From: Chitinophaga polysaccharea | GTDB lineage: Bacteria; Bacteroidota; Bacteroidia; Chitinophagales; Chitinophagaceae | Direction: 5' to 3' | NCBI RefSeq assembly: GCF_902150045.1 | Contig: NZ_CABFVU010000004.1 | Location: 62,001 to 126,000 of the forward strand | Length of the DNA stretch: 64,000 nt | Shown here: one piece after another, positions 33,826-42,242 of the stretch | Layout of the letters: every line of letters begins with the position of its first letter | Numbering within the stretch: position 1 is the first letter of the stretch | Position numbers and translations under genes: made by a program | Notes under the pieces: generated by a model | The model's input: the letters and a program-made list of their open reading frames with translations, nothing else | Told to the model about the DNA's origin: nothing | Database searches by the model: none

Positions 33826-33969
33826 TCAATCAGCTTCTCTGCTGCTATCTTCTTTTCTGGTTTTTCTGCTCGCAGTCCTTGTAAAAGTGTCTGTGCCGCC
33901 TTTGATAGCAATCAATTGTTCTTTTGCCAGGGGCTTAAAGATTTTTGAATTCAGATTTTCGAATTTCAT
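33826..33969 (-). CDS. gwsA: Graspetide (grasp-with-spasm) precursor peptide, 47 aa
   Basis: Small open frame, ATG at 33969 to TGA. The leader MKFENLNSKIFKPLAKEQ ends in LIAIKGG (Gly24-Gly25), typical of Bacteroidota double-glycine leaders and fit for the C39 peptidase exporter in the operon. The 22-residue core is rich in Thr/Ser (8) and in Asp/Glu (6), with basic residues between. It starts TDTFTRTAS and ends in an acidic EDSSREAD. Hydroxyl donors lie mainly at the front and acids mainly at the end, as needed for side-chain ester links by an ATP-grasp ligase. There is no Cys. A hairpin separates it from the enzyme genes. The symbol is by analogy with gwsG and gwsS. Confidence 0.82.
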   Translation of the reverse strand: MKFENLNSKIFKPLAKEQLIAIKGGTDTFTRTASRKTRKEDSSREAD

Positions 33970-34554
33970 ACAATTTTGATTTAAGTTATTAAAGAAAAAA
34001 CATTGCAGAGTCGGGTTAATTTGACAATCTTGCCAGAACTTTGGGTTCTTATAAATTATGGCTCCATTCTACCTCAAAAAAAGATAGGGAGAAATATCGT
34101 TCGACCAAATGCCAGAAATTTTCGACGAATGGCCGTTTATTGTATGACAAGATGTTTTTTGGGATGATTATCAATATGCTGATTTATATAGTTAGGATAC
34201 TTTACTTAATGTTGTTATTGAGAAATTAATTCTTCACATTAAGAAGTATAAATGCCGTTCATCCGTCCAGTCAATATTCCATTGATAATATTGTATTATA
34301 GTAGTTTTGGTAATTCTGATTTCTCTATAACTTCTGATATTAACAATCGTTTGTAAATACAGTAGCGCCCGCTATGAGACTTCTCGTATATTCACTGAAA
34401 CAAAACTTAAATACACTAAGAGTAACATGTAGCAAATAAAGTCGTATTTCTATTAAATGAAGCAAAAACCTGTCTGGTAATTGTTTTCCGGTATATTTCT
34501 TTTATTTCATTTTTTTTAGTAGTTCAAATAAACATGTCTTGATTCACCTTAATT
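33970..34554. other. Intergenic between peptide operon and recombinase
   Basis: A/T-rich stretch that should hold the minus-strand promoter of the peptide operon and the plus-strand promoter of the recombinase. I see a short hairpin (AGAAC, loop TTTGG, GTTCT near 34036-34050) and no convincing TAnnTTTG element. A 62-codon frame at 34041-34229 is not supported. No second Gly-Gly peptide was found in it on the minus strand. Confidence 0.5.
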
Positions 34555-36076
34555 ATGATCTATTGGTTATATCCGTATAAGCATTAAGGACCAATCACTA
34601 TACAGCCTCGAATATCAGGATAGAGGTATAAGGGACTATTGTACCCGCAATAACCTGAATCTTATCAGCGTATTTAAGGATGAAGGTGAACATAGTGATA
34701 CCTTTGATCGTCCAAACTGGCTTGCCCTGGAACAGTTTATAAAAAAGTACAAAGGCAAGGTGAAGTACCTTATCATAATCGACTATGATAGGTTCAGCCG
34801 TGATCTTGCAGAGGCGCTGTTAAAGATAAAGGAGCTGGAAAACCGCTTAGGCGTTAAAATTCTATCCACACACGAGCATATAGATACAGATACGCAGGAC
34901 CCGCAGACGTTCATGAACCGCGCATTTAAATTGATGGTCGCAAACCATGAGTTAATAAATATACGGAGACGTACAAAAAATGGTATCCGTACAGCACTGG
35001 AAGCAGGGCGTATGGTAAACTTGGCGCCATTCGGCTATAAGAACGCCAGGGATGAACAGGGGAAGGCTATAATAGTTATCGACCCGGTTAAGAGCAAAAT
35101 TGTGGAGAAAATTTTTACGGACTTTTTGTACGGTGTTTCTATAGCCAGCATCCTGAAGTCGGTTACCCGCCAGGGATTCAATCTGAAAAGCCAAAGTGCT
35201 GTTAGCCGTATTTTGTTGAATCCTGTTTATGCAGGTCTTTTGAAGGTCCCGGCAGGCAATAACGAGCCGGAAAAAATGGTCCGTGCTATCCATACGCCTA
35301 TCATTAGTGAGGCAGTTTACTGGCAGGTAAATGAACAGATAATAGGCAGAACCCGGGGGAGAGCGGTACCGCGCCCTGAAGTGCCTCTTCGTGGGATACT
35401 GCGTTGTACCTGCGGTGCCGCCTTGACTGCCGGCTTTAGTAAAGGCCGTAACAAATACTATTTATATTATCGGTGCGTACATGAGCCGTGGAAGAACTAT
35501 AGGGGAGAGAAGCTACACGAAATGGTAGACGAGCTTCTTCATAATTTGTCTTTTTCTGCCAGGCAGTTGCAGATTATTATTTCTAAGGTAAAGGATAAGT
35601 TTGATGAACAGCTAAAGAATAGAGCAGCCGTTATTAAGAATAAGGATAAGGCGCTGACAGAAGTGAATAAAAAGATTAATGATCTGGAAGAAAAATTAAT
35701 CAACGGTGTTATTGAGAACTCCACGTATAAAAAGTGGTTCAGCAAACTTTCCGGTGAACGGTCTTTGCTTCAAAGTGATATTACAAAGTTGAAGGGAGAT
35801 ATAAATCAGCGCTGGTCTAAGCTGGAAAAGGCTTTGCCGCATTTATGCGATATGAAAAACCTGTATCACAAGCTAGGCATAAACGCAAAACAGAAACTTT
35901 TAAAGATGTGGTTCAAACCTACTCTCATATATGACGGGGAGGTACTTAGAACCAACTTAATACACCCTAGTCTAATGGCTAACTACTTGAGCATAAAAGA
36001 AAAAAGGCTGCTCTTTGTTGAGCAGCCTTCTCTGAGTTTTGCCAAAAACTCCATAAGTACCCCAGATGGGAGTTGA
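34555..36076 (+). pseudogene. Large serine recombinase, apparent frameshift at codon 3
   Basis: Site-specific DNA integrase/resolvase of the large serine family, about 504 residues. The catalytic Ser is in YIRISIKDQ (frame from 34562), followed by the SLEYQDRGIRDYC helix, the IDYDRFSRD motif, a recombinase domain (NLAPFGYKN), a zinc-ribbon-like part with one CTCG and a single later Cys, and a coiled coil. No ATG, GTG or TTG precedes the catalytic Ser in frame. ATG 34555 fits the family start (M-I-...-I-G-Y-I-R) only if one base, T34561, is removed. The GTG at 34760 would lose the catalytic domain. The last residues are read through a tRNA terminator into tRNA-Leu. Either it is inactive or it uses ATT 34562. 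Confidence 0.75.
36004..36029 (-). terminator. Rho-independent terminator of tRNA operon
   Basis: AAGGCTGCTC / GAGCAGCCTT, ten perfect pairs around TTTGTT, followed on the minus strand by a T-rich run (complement of 35996-36005). It lies 29 bases after the tRNA-Leu 3' end and inside the 3' end of the recombinase frame. Confidence 0.85.
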
Positions 36077-36143
36077 ACCCACACTCGCATTGCTGCGAAC
36101 GGGATTTTAAGTCCCGCGTGTCTACCAATTCCACCACCAGGGT
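36058..36143 (-). tRNA. tRNA-Leu (TAA anticodon)
   Basis: 86 bases. Acceptor ACCCTGG pairs with CTGGGGT with two G-T wobbles. The anticodon stem CGGGA / TCCCG holds loop CTTAAAA with anticodon TAA, there is a long variable arm typical of class II tRNAs, and the T loop is TTCAACT. CCA is not encoded. It is followed by the terminator at 36004 and preceded by tRNA-Gly in the same transcript. Confidence 0.93.
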
Positions 36144-36160
36144 CTGTAGGGAATAATCAG

Positions 36161-36233
<73 letters not shown>

Positions 36234-36264
36234 ATTATTTTAAGAACTTTTTTTGTTGGGATTG

Positions 36265-36295
36265 CAAAGATAGCAATCTTTTTGAAGCTGCAAAA
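36265..36295 (-). promoter_or_regulatory. Bacteroidota-type promoter of tRNA operon
   Basis: Minus-strand TATCTTTG (36265-36272) is an exact TAnnTTTG -7 element, and TTTG (36291-36294) lies 18 bases upstream as the -33 element. Transcription would begin about 20-25 bases before tRNA-Gly. Confidence 0.7.
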
Positions 36296-36349
36296 TTTTT
36301 CTAGCACTGAATTAAAATATTTTACAAATTCCGTTTTTTTTAACTGTAT

Positions 36350-37183
36350 CTAAGGGTTCAGCTCATAGGCATATTTCACCATACCCATTAACTCCTTCCC
36401 TTTACCATAGCACGTTTCACTCAAAGGTAAACCATTCGGCTGATATTCATATTGCCAGATCGTATACGACGACGTTTGTGCGTTCACGGTAGTCATTTTC
36501 ACCAGCTTTCCCTGCGCATTATACTCAAAGATATAGTCTGGCAGCATACGCTTTTTCGCAGGCTGATAACGGTATACATCTGTTAGCCGCCCTGCTTTGT
36601 CATAGTTATAATATACCCTGGTGCCGCGGCGCTTATCAAGTTCTTCGATCACATTGCCGGCGCTGTCTGTTTTAAACGCCACTATAGTAGAATCCCCACC
36701 CTTGCGCTGTATCAGCTGCTGCAAATGCCCAACACTGTCGTAACGGTAGGTCCGGCTTTCATCAAAACGCAGCTTGCTGTCGCGCGCTGTAGAGGTACTG
36801 CTGATATACTGCAAACGTCCGCCTTCATCATAACGGTATAACGTAGTAGTAATACTGGCGCCGGAGCTGTCTACCGTTTTTGTCAGTTGCCCTTTGGTGG
36901 AAAACGTAGAGGTCATGGCGGAGTAACCGGTGGAGCTGGATTGTGTCTGCGCTTTCATCTGCCGGTAAGTGGGGCTCAGGGTGCGTTCACAACGGAAATC
37001 CCGGTCCGGCTGCATATCGGCGTCCAGCGTCAGCACCTGTTGGGTCTTTACCTTGTTTTCTTTCAGCAGCGCCATGGTAGCCACTGTTTGCTGTGTATTG
37101 TAAATATCCTGGAAGTAATATTGACTAAAACCACTGGTCGCAAATGCCAGTATACCCAGTGCCAGTAGAATCGTTTTCTTCAT
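36350..37183 (-). CDS. Secreted YD/RHS-like repeat protein
   Basis: 277 residues with a clear Sec signal peptide (MKKTILLALGILAFATSGFS). The rest shows repeated short beta units of the RHS/YD type: YRYDEGGRLQYIS, YRYDSVGHLQQL, YNYDKAGRLTDVY, FEYNAQGKLVKM, YEYQPNGLPL. Such repeats form extended beta structures that bind carbohydrate or form shells, but this copy is too short for a toxin-delivery RHS protein and carries no toxin tip. It is a probable periplasmic or surface protein of unknown role. It is the first gene on the core side of the tRNAs. Confidence 0.75.
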   Translation of the reverse strand: MKKTILLALGILAFATSGFSQYYFQDIYNTQQTVATMALLKENKVKTQQVLTLDADMQPDRDFRCERTLSPTYRQMKAQTQSSSTGYSAMTSTFSTKGQLTKTVDSSGASITTTLYRYDEGGRLQYISSTSTARDSKLRFDESRTYRYDSVGHLQQLIQRKGGDSTIVAFKTDSAGNVIEELDKRRGTRVYYNYDKAGRLTDVYRYQPAKKRMLPDYIFEYNAQGKLVKMTTVNAQTSSYTIWQYEYQPNGLPLSETCYGKGKELMGMVKYAYELNP

Positions 37184-37443
37184 GCCGTAAAATCGCTGAT
37201 TTTGAAATATTTAAAGTATCCCGCAAAGAGCCAAAGATTATTTATTAGGCTTAATAATTTCCTTTGCTCCTTTTCCCTTTGCGAGACCCAAGGTAAAACG
37301 CAAAAATCATATTAAAATTTTTTAACCGGACTTTATCCGGGTATATTTCCTCCTGCGCTTATCATCAAAAATATTCAAATCTCCCGGAATTATTCCTTTG
37401 CAGCGTTTTACAGGTATTGACGATATTTCTTTAACTTTAAAAG

Positions 37444-38223
37444 ATGCAACCAGAATTTATTATCATACACCAGCAAGTGGCGCCTTATGTGGCCCACATC
37501 CAATTGAACCGGCCCAAAGAACTGAACGCATTGAACTTACAGCTTATGGGCGAGCTGAGAGATGCCCTGAAAATGCTTGATGCGGATGATGAGGTACGCG
37601 CAATAGTGCTCAGTGGCAACGAGAAAGCCTTTGCTGCCGGTGCCGATATCAGGCAGATGGCAGGGCAGTCGGCCATAGATATGTACAATATCGACCAGTT
37701 CAGTACCTGGGATACCGTCAAAAAAATAAAGAAACCCATTATCGCCGCTGTAAGCGGCTTCGCCCTTGGCGGTGGTTGTGAGCTCATGATGCTTTGCGAT
37801 ATGATCGTCGCCAGCGAAACAGCCCGCTTCGGCCAGCCGGAAATCAAGCTGGGCATTATGCCCGGGGCGGGTGGTACTCAACGCCTTACACGCGCAGTGG
37901 GGAAGGCCCTGGCCATGGAAATGGTGCTCACCGGCCGCTTTATTACCGCGGAAGAAGCTCTCCGTGCCGGCCTCATTAACCGTATCGTGCCCGTAGAGCT
38001 ATTTCTTAAAGAAGCCATTAAACTGGCTACAGAAACGGCTGCCATGAGCCCGGTGGCCCTTAAAATGGCAAAAGAAGCCGTTTTAAAGGCTTTTGATACC
38101 AGCCTGGAAGAAGGATTACATTTTGAACGTAAAAATTTTTATCTTCTCTTTGCATCTGAAGATCAGAAGGAAGGCATGCAGGCGTTTATTGAAAAAAGAG
38201 CTCCTGTATTCAAAGGAAAATAG
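37444..38223 (+). CDS. Enoyl-CoA hydratase/isomerase (crotonase family)
   Basis: 259-residue crotonase-fold enzyme that adds water across the trans-2-enoyl-CoA double bond in fatty-acid or aromatic-acid breakdown. The oxyanion-hole segments are visible: AFAAGADIRQM (about residues 60-70) and FALGGGCEL (about 104-112). The two catalytic glutamates are in GGGCEL and GQPEIKLGIMPGAGG. It runs to the family's usual length and ends in the typical RAPVFKGK tail. A near-consensus TATTCCTTTG lies at 37391-37400 upstream. No pathway partner is adjacent, so the exact substrate is open. Confidence 0.93.
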   Translation: MQPEFIIIHQQVAPYVAHIQLNRPKELNALNLQLMGELRDALKMLDADDEVRAIVLSGNEKAFAAGADIRQMAGQSAIDMYNIDQFSTWDTVKKIKKPIIAAVSGFALGGGCELMMLCDMIVASETARFGQPEIKLGIMPGAGGTQRLTRAVGKALAMEMVLTGRFITAEEALRAGLINRIVPVELFLKEAIKLATETAAMSPVALKMAKEAVLKAFDTSLEEGLHFERKNFYLLFASEDQKEGMQAFIEKRAPVFKGK

Positions 38224-38367
38224 CACGGAACTTTATTGAAAACCATTAAACTCTATTATTATCTGATTTGTTGACCTTCCACTGATAAAACTATGTTGTT
38301 AACTGCCGGGAGAGTGGAGCCCGATAGTTGTTGTTCGCCCCGGTTGTATAAAATTAAAAATTTAACC

Positions 38368-38892
38368 ATGACTGCGAGAAGGATTCCTGTTGCATCACTT
38401 TTATCATTCACTTTCTATGCGTTCGCCTGTAACAGCCCCGCCCAGAAAGCAAGGGCCATCGTGCTGGCGAACCAGGCCAACCTGCCGCCAACTGATACCA
38501 TGATCGCCGGTGGCGATACTATCCAGACAGATATGGTAGCTTCCTGGAACAGTTTCCTGCAATTCAACGGCAAATACGCCCTGGAAAGCGGCCTTTTTGA
38601 AACCGAGCCACTGAAAAGCAGGCTCACTACACTGGTAGGCAAAGCGCGTAAATCTTTTTTTGAACGACTAAAAGTAACGCCACCTATAGAAGTGGAAAAT
38701 AAAATACTCTTTAATGAAGGTTATATGCCGGGCAAATCAGGCTACGATGAAGCCGTTATTGCCATCGATATGGACCGGGATATTATTTACATCGGCTTCA
38801 CAGTGAACAGGGAGCTGATGCTCTTCAGCGAAAAAGGAGATACCGACTACCCGGAAAAATTCCTGCAGTGGATGCAGAAATATGAGCGCTGA
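38368..38892 (+). CDS. Hypothetical lipoprotein, 174 aa
   Basis: Starts at ATG 38368 with a lipoprotein signal (LLSFTFYAFAC, lipid-bearing Cys about residue 20). An upstream ATG at 38293 would bury the signal 25 residues deep and is rejected. The mature part is a soluble alpha/beta domain with LQFNGKYALESGLFE and EAVIAIDMDRDIIYIGFTVN. No family is recognised with confidence. It is monocistronic and faces the Tex gene tail to tail across a shared terminator. Confidence 0.75.
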   Translation: MTARRIPVASLLSFTFYAFACNSPAQKARAIVLANQANLPPTDTMIAGGDTIQTDMVASWNSFLQFNGKYALESGLFETEPLKSRLTTLVGKARKSFFERLKVTPPIEVENKILFNEGYMPGKSGYDEAVIAIDMDRDIIYIGFTVNRELMLFSEKGDTDYPEKFLQWMQKYER

Positions 38893-38897
38893 AAATG

Positions 38898-38924
38898 GCA
38901 AGGAAGACCACCGGTCTTCCTTGC
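38898..38924. terminator. Bidirectional terminator hairpin
   Basis: GCAAGGAAGACC / GGTCTTCCTTGC, twelve perfect pairs around a three-base loop, between the convergent lipoprotein and tex genes. Confidence 0.8.
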
Positions 38925-38933
38925 TGCTTTATC

Positions 38934-41207
38934 TTAATTATCAAATTTATTCTTCAATGCTGCCAGCTTAGCCTGGAAATCATTCAGCGGCGCTTCTTTT
39001 GCCGCCGGCCTGTTCGGCCTTTTCTGCTGTTGCTGATCGCCGCGGGAATCTCTTCCTCCCTGCTGACGTGTACCACCGCCTTTCTCATTATCTTTCATCG
39101 ACAAGGAGATACGCTTACGCGCTACATCAATTTCCAGCACAGTTACCTGTACTTTCTGATTCAGTTTTACCGCCTCATTCGGATTGCTGATAAATTTATT
39201 GGAAAGATGGGAGATATGCACCAACCCATCCTGTTTCACACCAATATCGACAAATGCACCAAATGCAGTAATGTTGGTCACTACACCCGGTAATACCATA
39301 CCCGGCTTCACATCCTCTATTTTATGAATGCCTTCGGCATATTCAAAAATAGAGATCTCGTCGCGCGGATCGCGGCTAGGCTTGGCCAACTCCTTCAATA
39401 TATCTTCCAAAGTAACCAAACCTACTTCCGGGCTCACATAATCTTTTGGATTGATCTTCTTCCGTAATTCTTCTTTCGCCATCAGATCCTGCACAGTGCT
39501 GTGCTGCTTGTCGGCCATTTCTTTAATCAGATCGTAGCGCTCAGGATGTACCGCGGAATTATCCAGCGGGTTATCGCCATTTTCAATACGCAAAAAGCCC
39601 GCGCACTGCTCAAATGCCTTTTCACCCAAACGGTGTACTTTCTTCAGCTGCATACGGTTGCTGAATGCGCCGTTCTCCTTACGGTACTTCACAATGTTCT
39701 CCGCAAGGGATGGCCCCAAACCGGAAATATAGGCCAGCAGGTGCTTGGAAGCGGTGTTCAGGTTCACGCCTACGTTGTTCACACAGCTCACCACCACGCG
39801 ATCCAGGCTCTGCTTCAGCGATGACTGATTCACATCATGCTGGTACTGACCCACGCCAATCGCTTTCGGATCTATCTTCACCAGCTCCGCCAGCGGATCT
39901 ATCAGCCTGCGGCCAATGGAAACAGCCCCACGCACGGTTACATCATGATCGGGAAACTCTTCACGCGCTACTTCCGATGCGGAATATACCGAGGCGCCGC
40001 TTTCATTTACCATGAATACATTGATCTTTTTACCAAAATCAATTTTCTTCACAAACTCCTCTGTTTCCCGGCCCGCGGTGCCATTACCAACCGCGATGGC
40101 TTCGGTATCGTACCTGGAAGCCCACTTCTTCAGCAGGGCTTCGGCATCATCTCTCTTGTAATTTTTTTCCAGGGGGAAAATAACATCGTTGTCCAGCATG
40201 TTGCCCTGATTATCCAGTGCCACCACTTTACAACCTGTTCTGTAACCGGGGTCAATGGCAATAACGCCTTTAGGGCCTAATGGCGCTGCCAGTAACAGCT
40301 GACGCAGGTTTTCCGCGAATACTTCAATCGCTTCCTGGTCTGCTTTTTCTTTGGCCGCTGCCCTGAATTCATTCTCCAGGGACGGGCGCAGCAAACGCTT
40401 GTAAGCATCCGCTGCCGCTTTGGTTACCTGCTCTGCCGCTTTGCCTTTGCCTGTTACAAATTGCTTATTGATCAGCGCATTCGCCTCTTCTTCCTCCGGT
40501 GCAATAGAGCTGAACAAAATACCCTCGTGCTCAGCGCGTAATATCGCCAGTACACGGTGGGAGGGCATCTCCCGCAGGTCTTCTGAAAACTCGAAATAAT
40601 CTTTATACTTATCGCCTTCGGCTTCTTTTCCTTCTACAACTTTAGATGTGAGTTTGGCAGTATTGGAAAACAGCTTACGCAGTTTATCACGGCACTCCGC
40701 ATTTTCGTTGATCCATTCCGCAATAATGTCACGCGCGCCTTTTAATGCTTCCTCAGAAGTAGCTACCTGCTCATTGATAAATGTTTCCGCCGCTGCAATA
40801 TCGCCGTCCTGCTGCTCAAACAACAGGGTGGCCAGCGGTTCCAGCCCTTTCTCAATGGCCACGGTGGCACGGGTTTTACGCTTGGGTTTATAAGGCAGGT
40901 AAATATCTTCCAGCTCAGCCAGCGCCCATGTGTTTTCCAGTTTAGTTAACAACTCAGGCGTCATTTTTTCCTGCTCTGTGATCGTTTTGATAATAAAATC
41001 ACGACGGTCATCCACCTCCTTATAGCGCTTTTGCAGGTCTTCAATACGGCCTATCTGCACCTCATCCAGGCTGCCGGTCACCTCTTTACGGTAACGGCTG
41101 ATGAAGGGAACCGTAGATCCTTCAGATAACAGGGCCATCGTATTTTCTGCCTGTTTACCGGAAATACCCAGCTCCGATGAAATAAGCGCAATGTGTTTCG
41201 GATTCAT
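38934..41207 (-). CDS. tex: Tex-type transcription accessory protein
   Basis: 757-residue RNA/nucleic-acid-binding protein of the Tex/YhgF family, implicated in transcription and RNA metabolism. Order: N-terminal helical region (EVTGSLDEVQIGRIEDLQKRY), YqgF/RuvC-like domain (VIAIDPGYRTGCKVVALD, about residues 318-335), helix-hairpin-helix repeats (LGPSLAENIVKYRKENGAF), and an S1 RNA-binding domain (GMVLPGVVTNITAFGAFVDI to about residue 715). A low-complexity Gly/Arg/Gln-rich tail follows. Full length. Confidence 0.97.
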   Translation of the reverse strand: MNPKHIALISSELGISGKQAENTMALLSEGSTVPFISRYRKEVTGSLDEVQIGRIEDLQKRYKEVDDRRDFIIKTITEQEKMTPELLTKLENTWALAELEDIYLPYKPKRKTRATVAIEKGLEPLATLLFEQQDGDIAAAETFINEQVATSEEALKGARDIIAEWINENAECRDKLRKLFSNTAKLTSKVVEGKEAEGDKYKDYFEFSEDLREMPSHRVLAILRAEHEGILFSSIAPEEEEANALINKQFVTGKGKAAEQVTKAAADAYKRLLRPSLENEFRAAAKEKADQEAIEVFAENLRQLLLAAPLGPKGVIAIDPGYRTGCKVVALDNQGNMLDNDVIFPLEKNYKRDDAEALLKKWASRYDTEAIAVGNGTAGRETEEFVKKIDFGKKINVFMVNESGASVYSASEVAREEFPDHDVTVRGAVSIGRRLIDPLAELVKIDPKAIGVGQYQHDVNQSSLKQSLDRVVVSCVNNVGVNLNTASKHLLAYISGLGPSLAENIVKYRKENGAFSNRMQLKKVHRLGEKAFEQCAGFLRIENGDNPLDNSAVHPERYDLIKEMADKQHSTVQDLMAKEELRKKINPKDYVSPEVGLVTLEDILKELAKPSRDPRDEISIFEYAEGIHKIEDVKPGMVLPGVVTNITAFGAFVDIGVKQDGLVHISHLSNKFISNPNEAVKLNQKVQVTVLEIDVARKRISLSMKDNEKGGGTRQQGGRDSRGDQQQQKRPNRPAAKEAPLNDFQAKLAALKNKFDN

Positions 41208-41308
41208 AAATCAATACATTTTGGGATTTTTTGATGGCCGGACACCAGCTTTCGTAACCACAGATCACTGCTCCCCGGATCATGAAATCGCTACCTTTTA
41301 ATAGCTCG

Positions 41309-41316
41309 CAAATGTA
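41309..41316 (-). promoter_or_regulatory. -7 promoter element for tex
   Basis: Minus-strand TACATTTG matches TAnnTTTG exactly, with TTGG about 19 bases further upstream. It gives a leader of roughly 95 bases before the ATG at 41207. Confidence 0.5.
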
Positions 41317-41449
41317 ATTAAAATGGCCTTTTTACCAAGAAAAAGTATTCCCCATTTTTATACGCCTGCATCTGGTTCCGGGGGCCGGTTCCGGTCCGGA
41401 TTAATGGCTGAATATCAAAATCCCCAAATGATCCCTATTTTTACAAAAT

Positions 41450-42220
41450 ATGGAAAAGACAGCCACATTCGATCGTCTCCTGCAGATCATGGACGATTTA
41501 AGGGAAAAGTGCCCCTGGGACCGCAAGCAAACCATTCAAACGCTTCGTCAGCTCACCATCGAGGAAACCTATGAGCTGGCGGATGCCATTACGGATGAGG
41601 ACTGGAAGTCTATCAAAGAAGAACTGGGCGACATCCTCCTTCACATTGTGTTCTATGCCAAAATAGGCTCGGAACAACAAAAATTTGATATCAACGACGT
41701 TATCAACGGCGTATGCGATAAACTCATCCATCGCCACCCGCATATTTACGGCAATGTACAAGCGGAAACAGAAGAACAGGTAAAACAAAACTGGGAAAAG
41801 CTCAAACTGAAAGAAGGAAAGAAATCCGTGCTCAGTGGCGTTCCGCTGTCGCTGCCCGCCCTGGTAAAGGCCATGCGCCTCCAGGAAAAAGCAAAACAAA
41901 CCGGTTTCGAATGGGATAATACCGAACAGGTATGGGATAAGGTAAAGGAAGAAGTAAATGAACTGGAAACAGCCGTTAAAAGTGGCAATATCAATGATAT
42001 GGAAGATGAATTCGGCGATGTGATGTTCTCTTTGGTGAACTATTCCAGGTTCCTTAATATCGACGCGGAAAATGCCCTCGAACGCACCAATAAGAAATTC
42101 CAGCGCCGCTTCCAGGCAATGGAAACACTGGCGCTCGAACAGGGCCGCACCCTCAACGATATGACCTTAACGGAAATGGATACACTCTGGAATAAGGTGA
42201 AAGCCACAGAGCAATTGTAA
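41450..42220 (+). CDS. mazG: Nucleoside triphosphate pyrophosphohydrolase MazG
   Basis: 256-residue all-alpha NTP pyrophosphatase with two tandem MazG domains, which cleaves (d)NTPs to NMP and pyrophosphate and limits misuse of noncanonical nucleotides or of ppGpp-linked pools. The first domain has CPWDRKQT, the metal-binding IEETYELADAI and ELGDILLHIVFYA. The second has EEVNELETA and DEFGDVMFSLVNYSRF. The ATG at 41450 matches the family start. The gene lies 22 bases before the large sensor kinase, so the two may share a transcript. Confidence 0.95.
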   Translation: MEKTATFDRLLQIMDDLREKCPWDRKQTIQTLRQLTIEETYELADAITDEDWKSIKEELGDILLHIVFYAKIGSEQQKFDINDVINGVCDKLIHRHPHIYGNVQAETEEQVKQNWEKLKLKEGKKSVLSGVPLSLPALVKAMRLQEKAKQTGFEWDNTEQVWDKVKEEVNELETAVKSGNINDMEDEFGDVMFSLVNYSRFLNIDAENALERTNKKFQRRFQAMETLALEQGRTLNDMTLTEMDTLWNKVKATEQL

Positions 42221-42242
42221 ATCTTTCTTTAATACACCCGCA

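Noticed and set aside
34041..34229. 62-codon plus-strand frame between the peptide operon and recombinase
   Set aside because: No domain, signal or start context. Composition looks like A/T-rich noncoding DNA.
36350..37183. RHS-type toxin
   Set aside because: Only a few YD-like repeats, no toxin tip, no core shell length and no neighbouring immunity gene.
39501..40280. Several plus-strand frames opposite tex
   Set aside because: Antisense shadows of the long, well-conserved Tex coding sequence.
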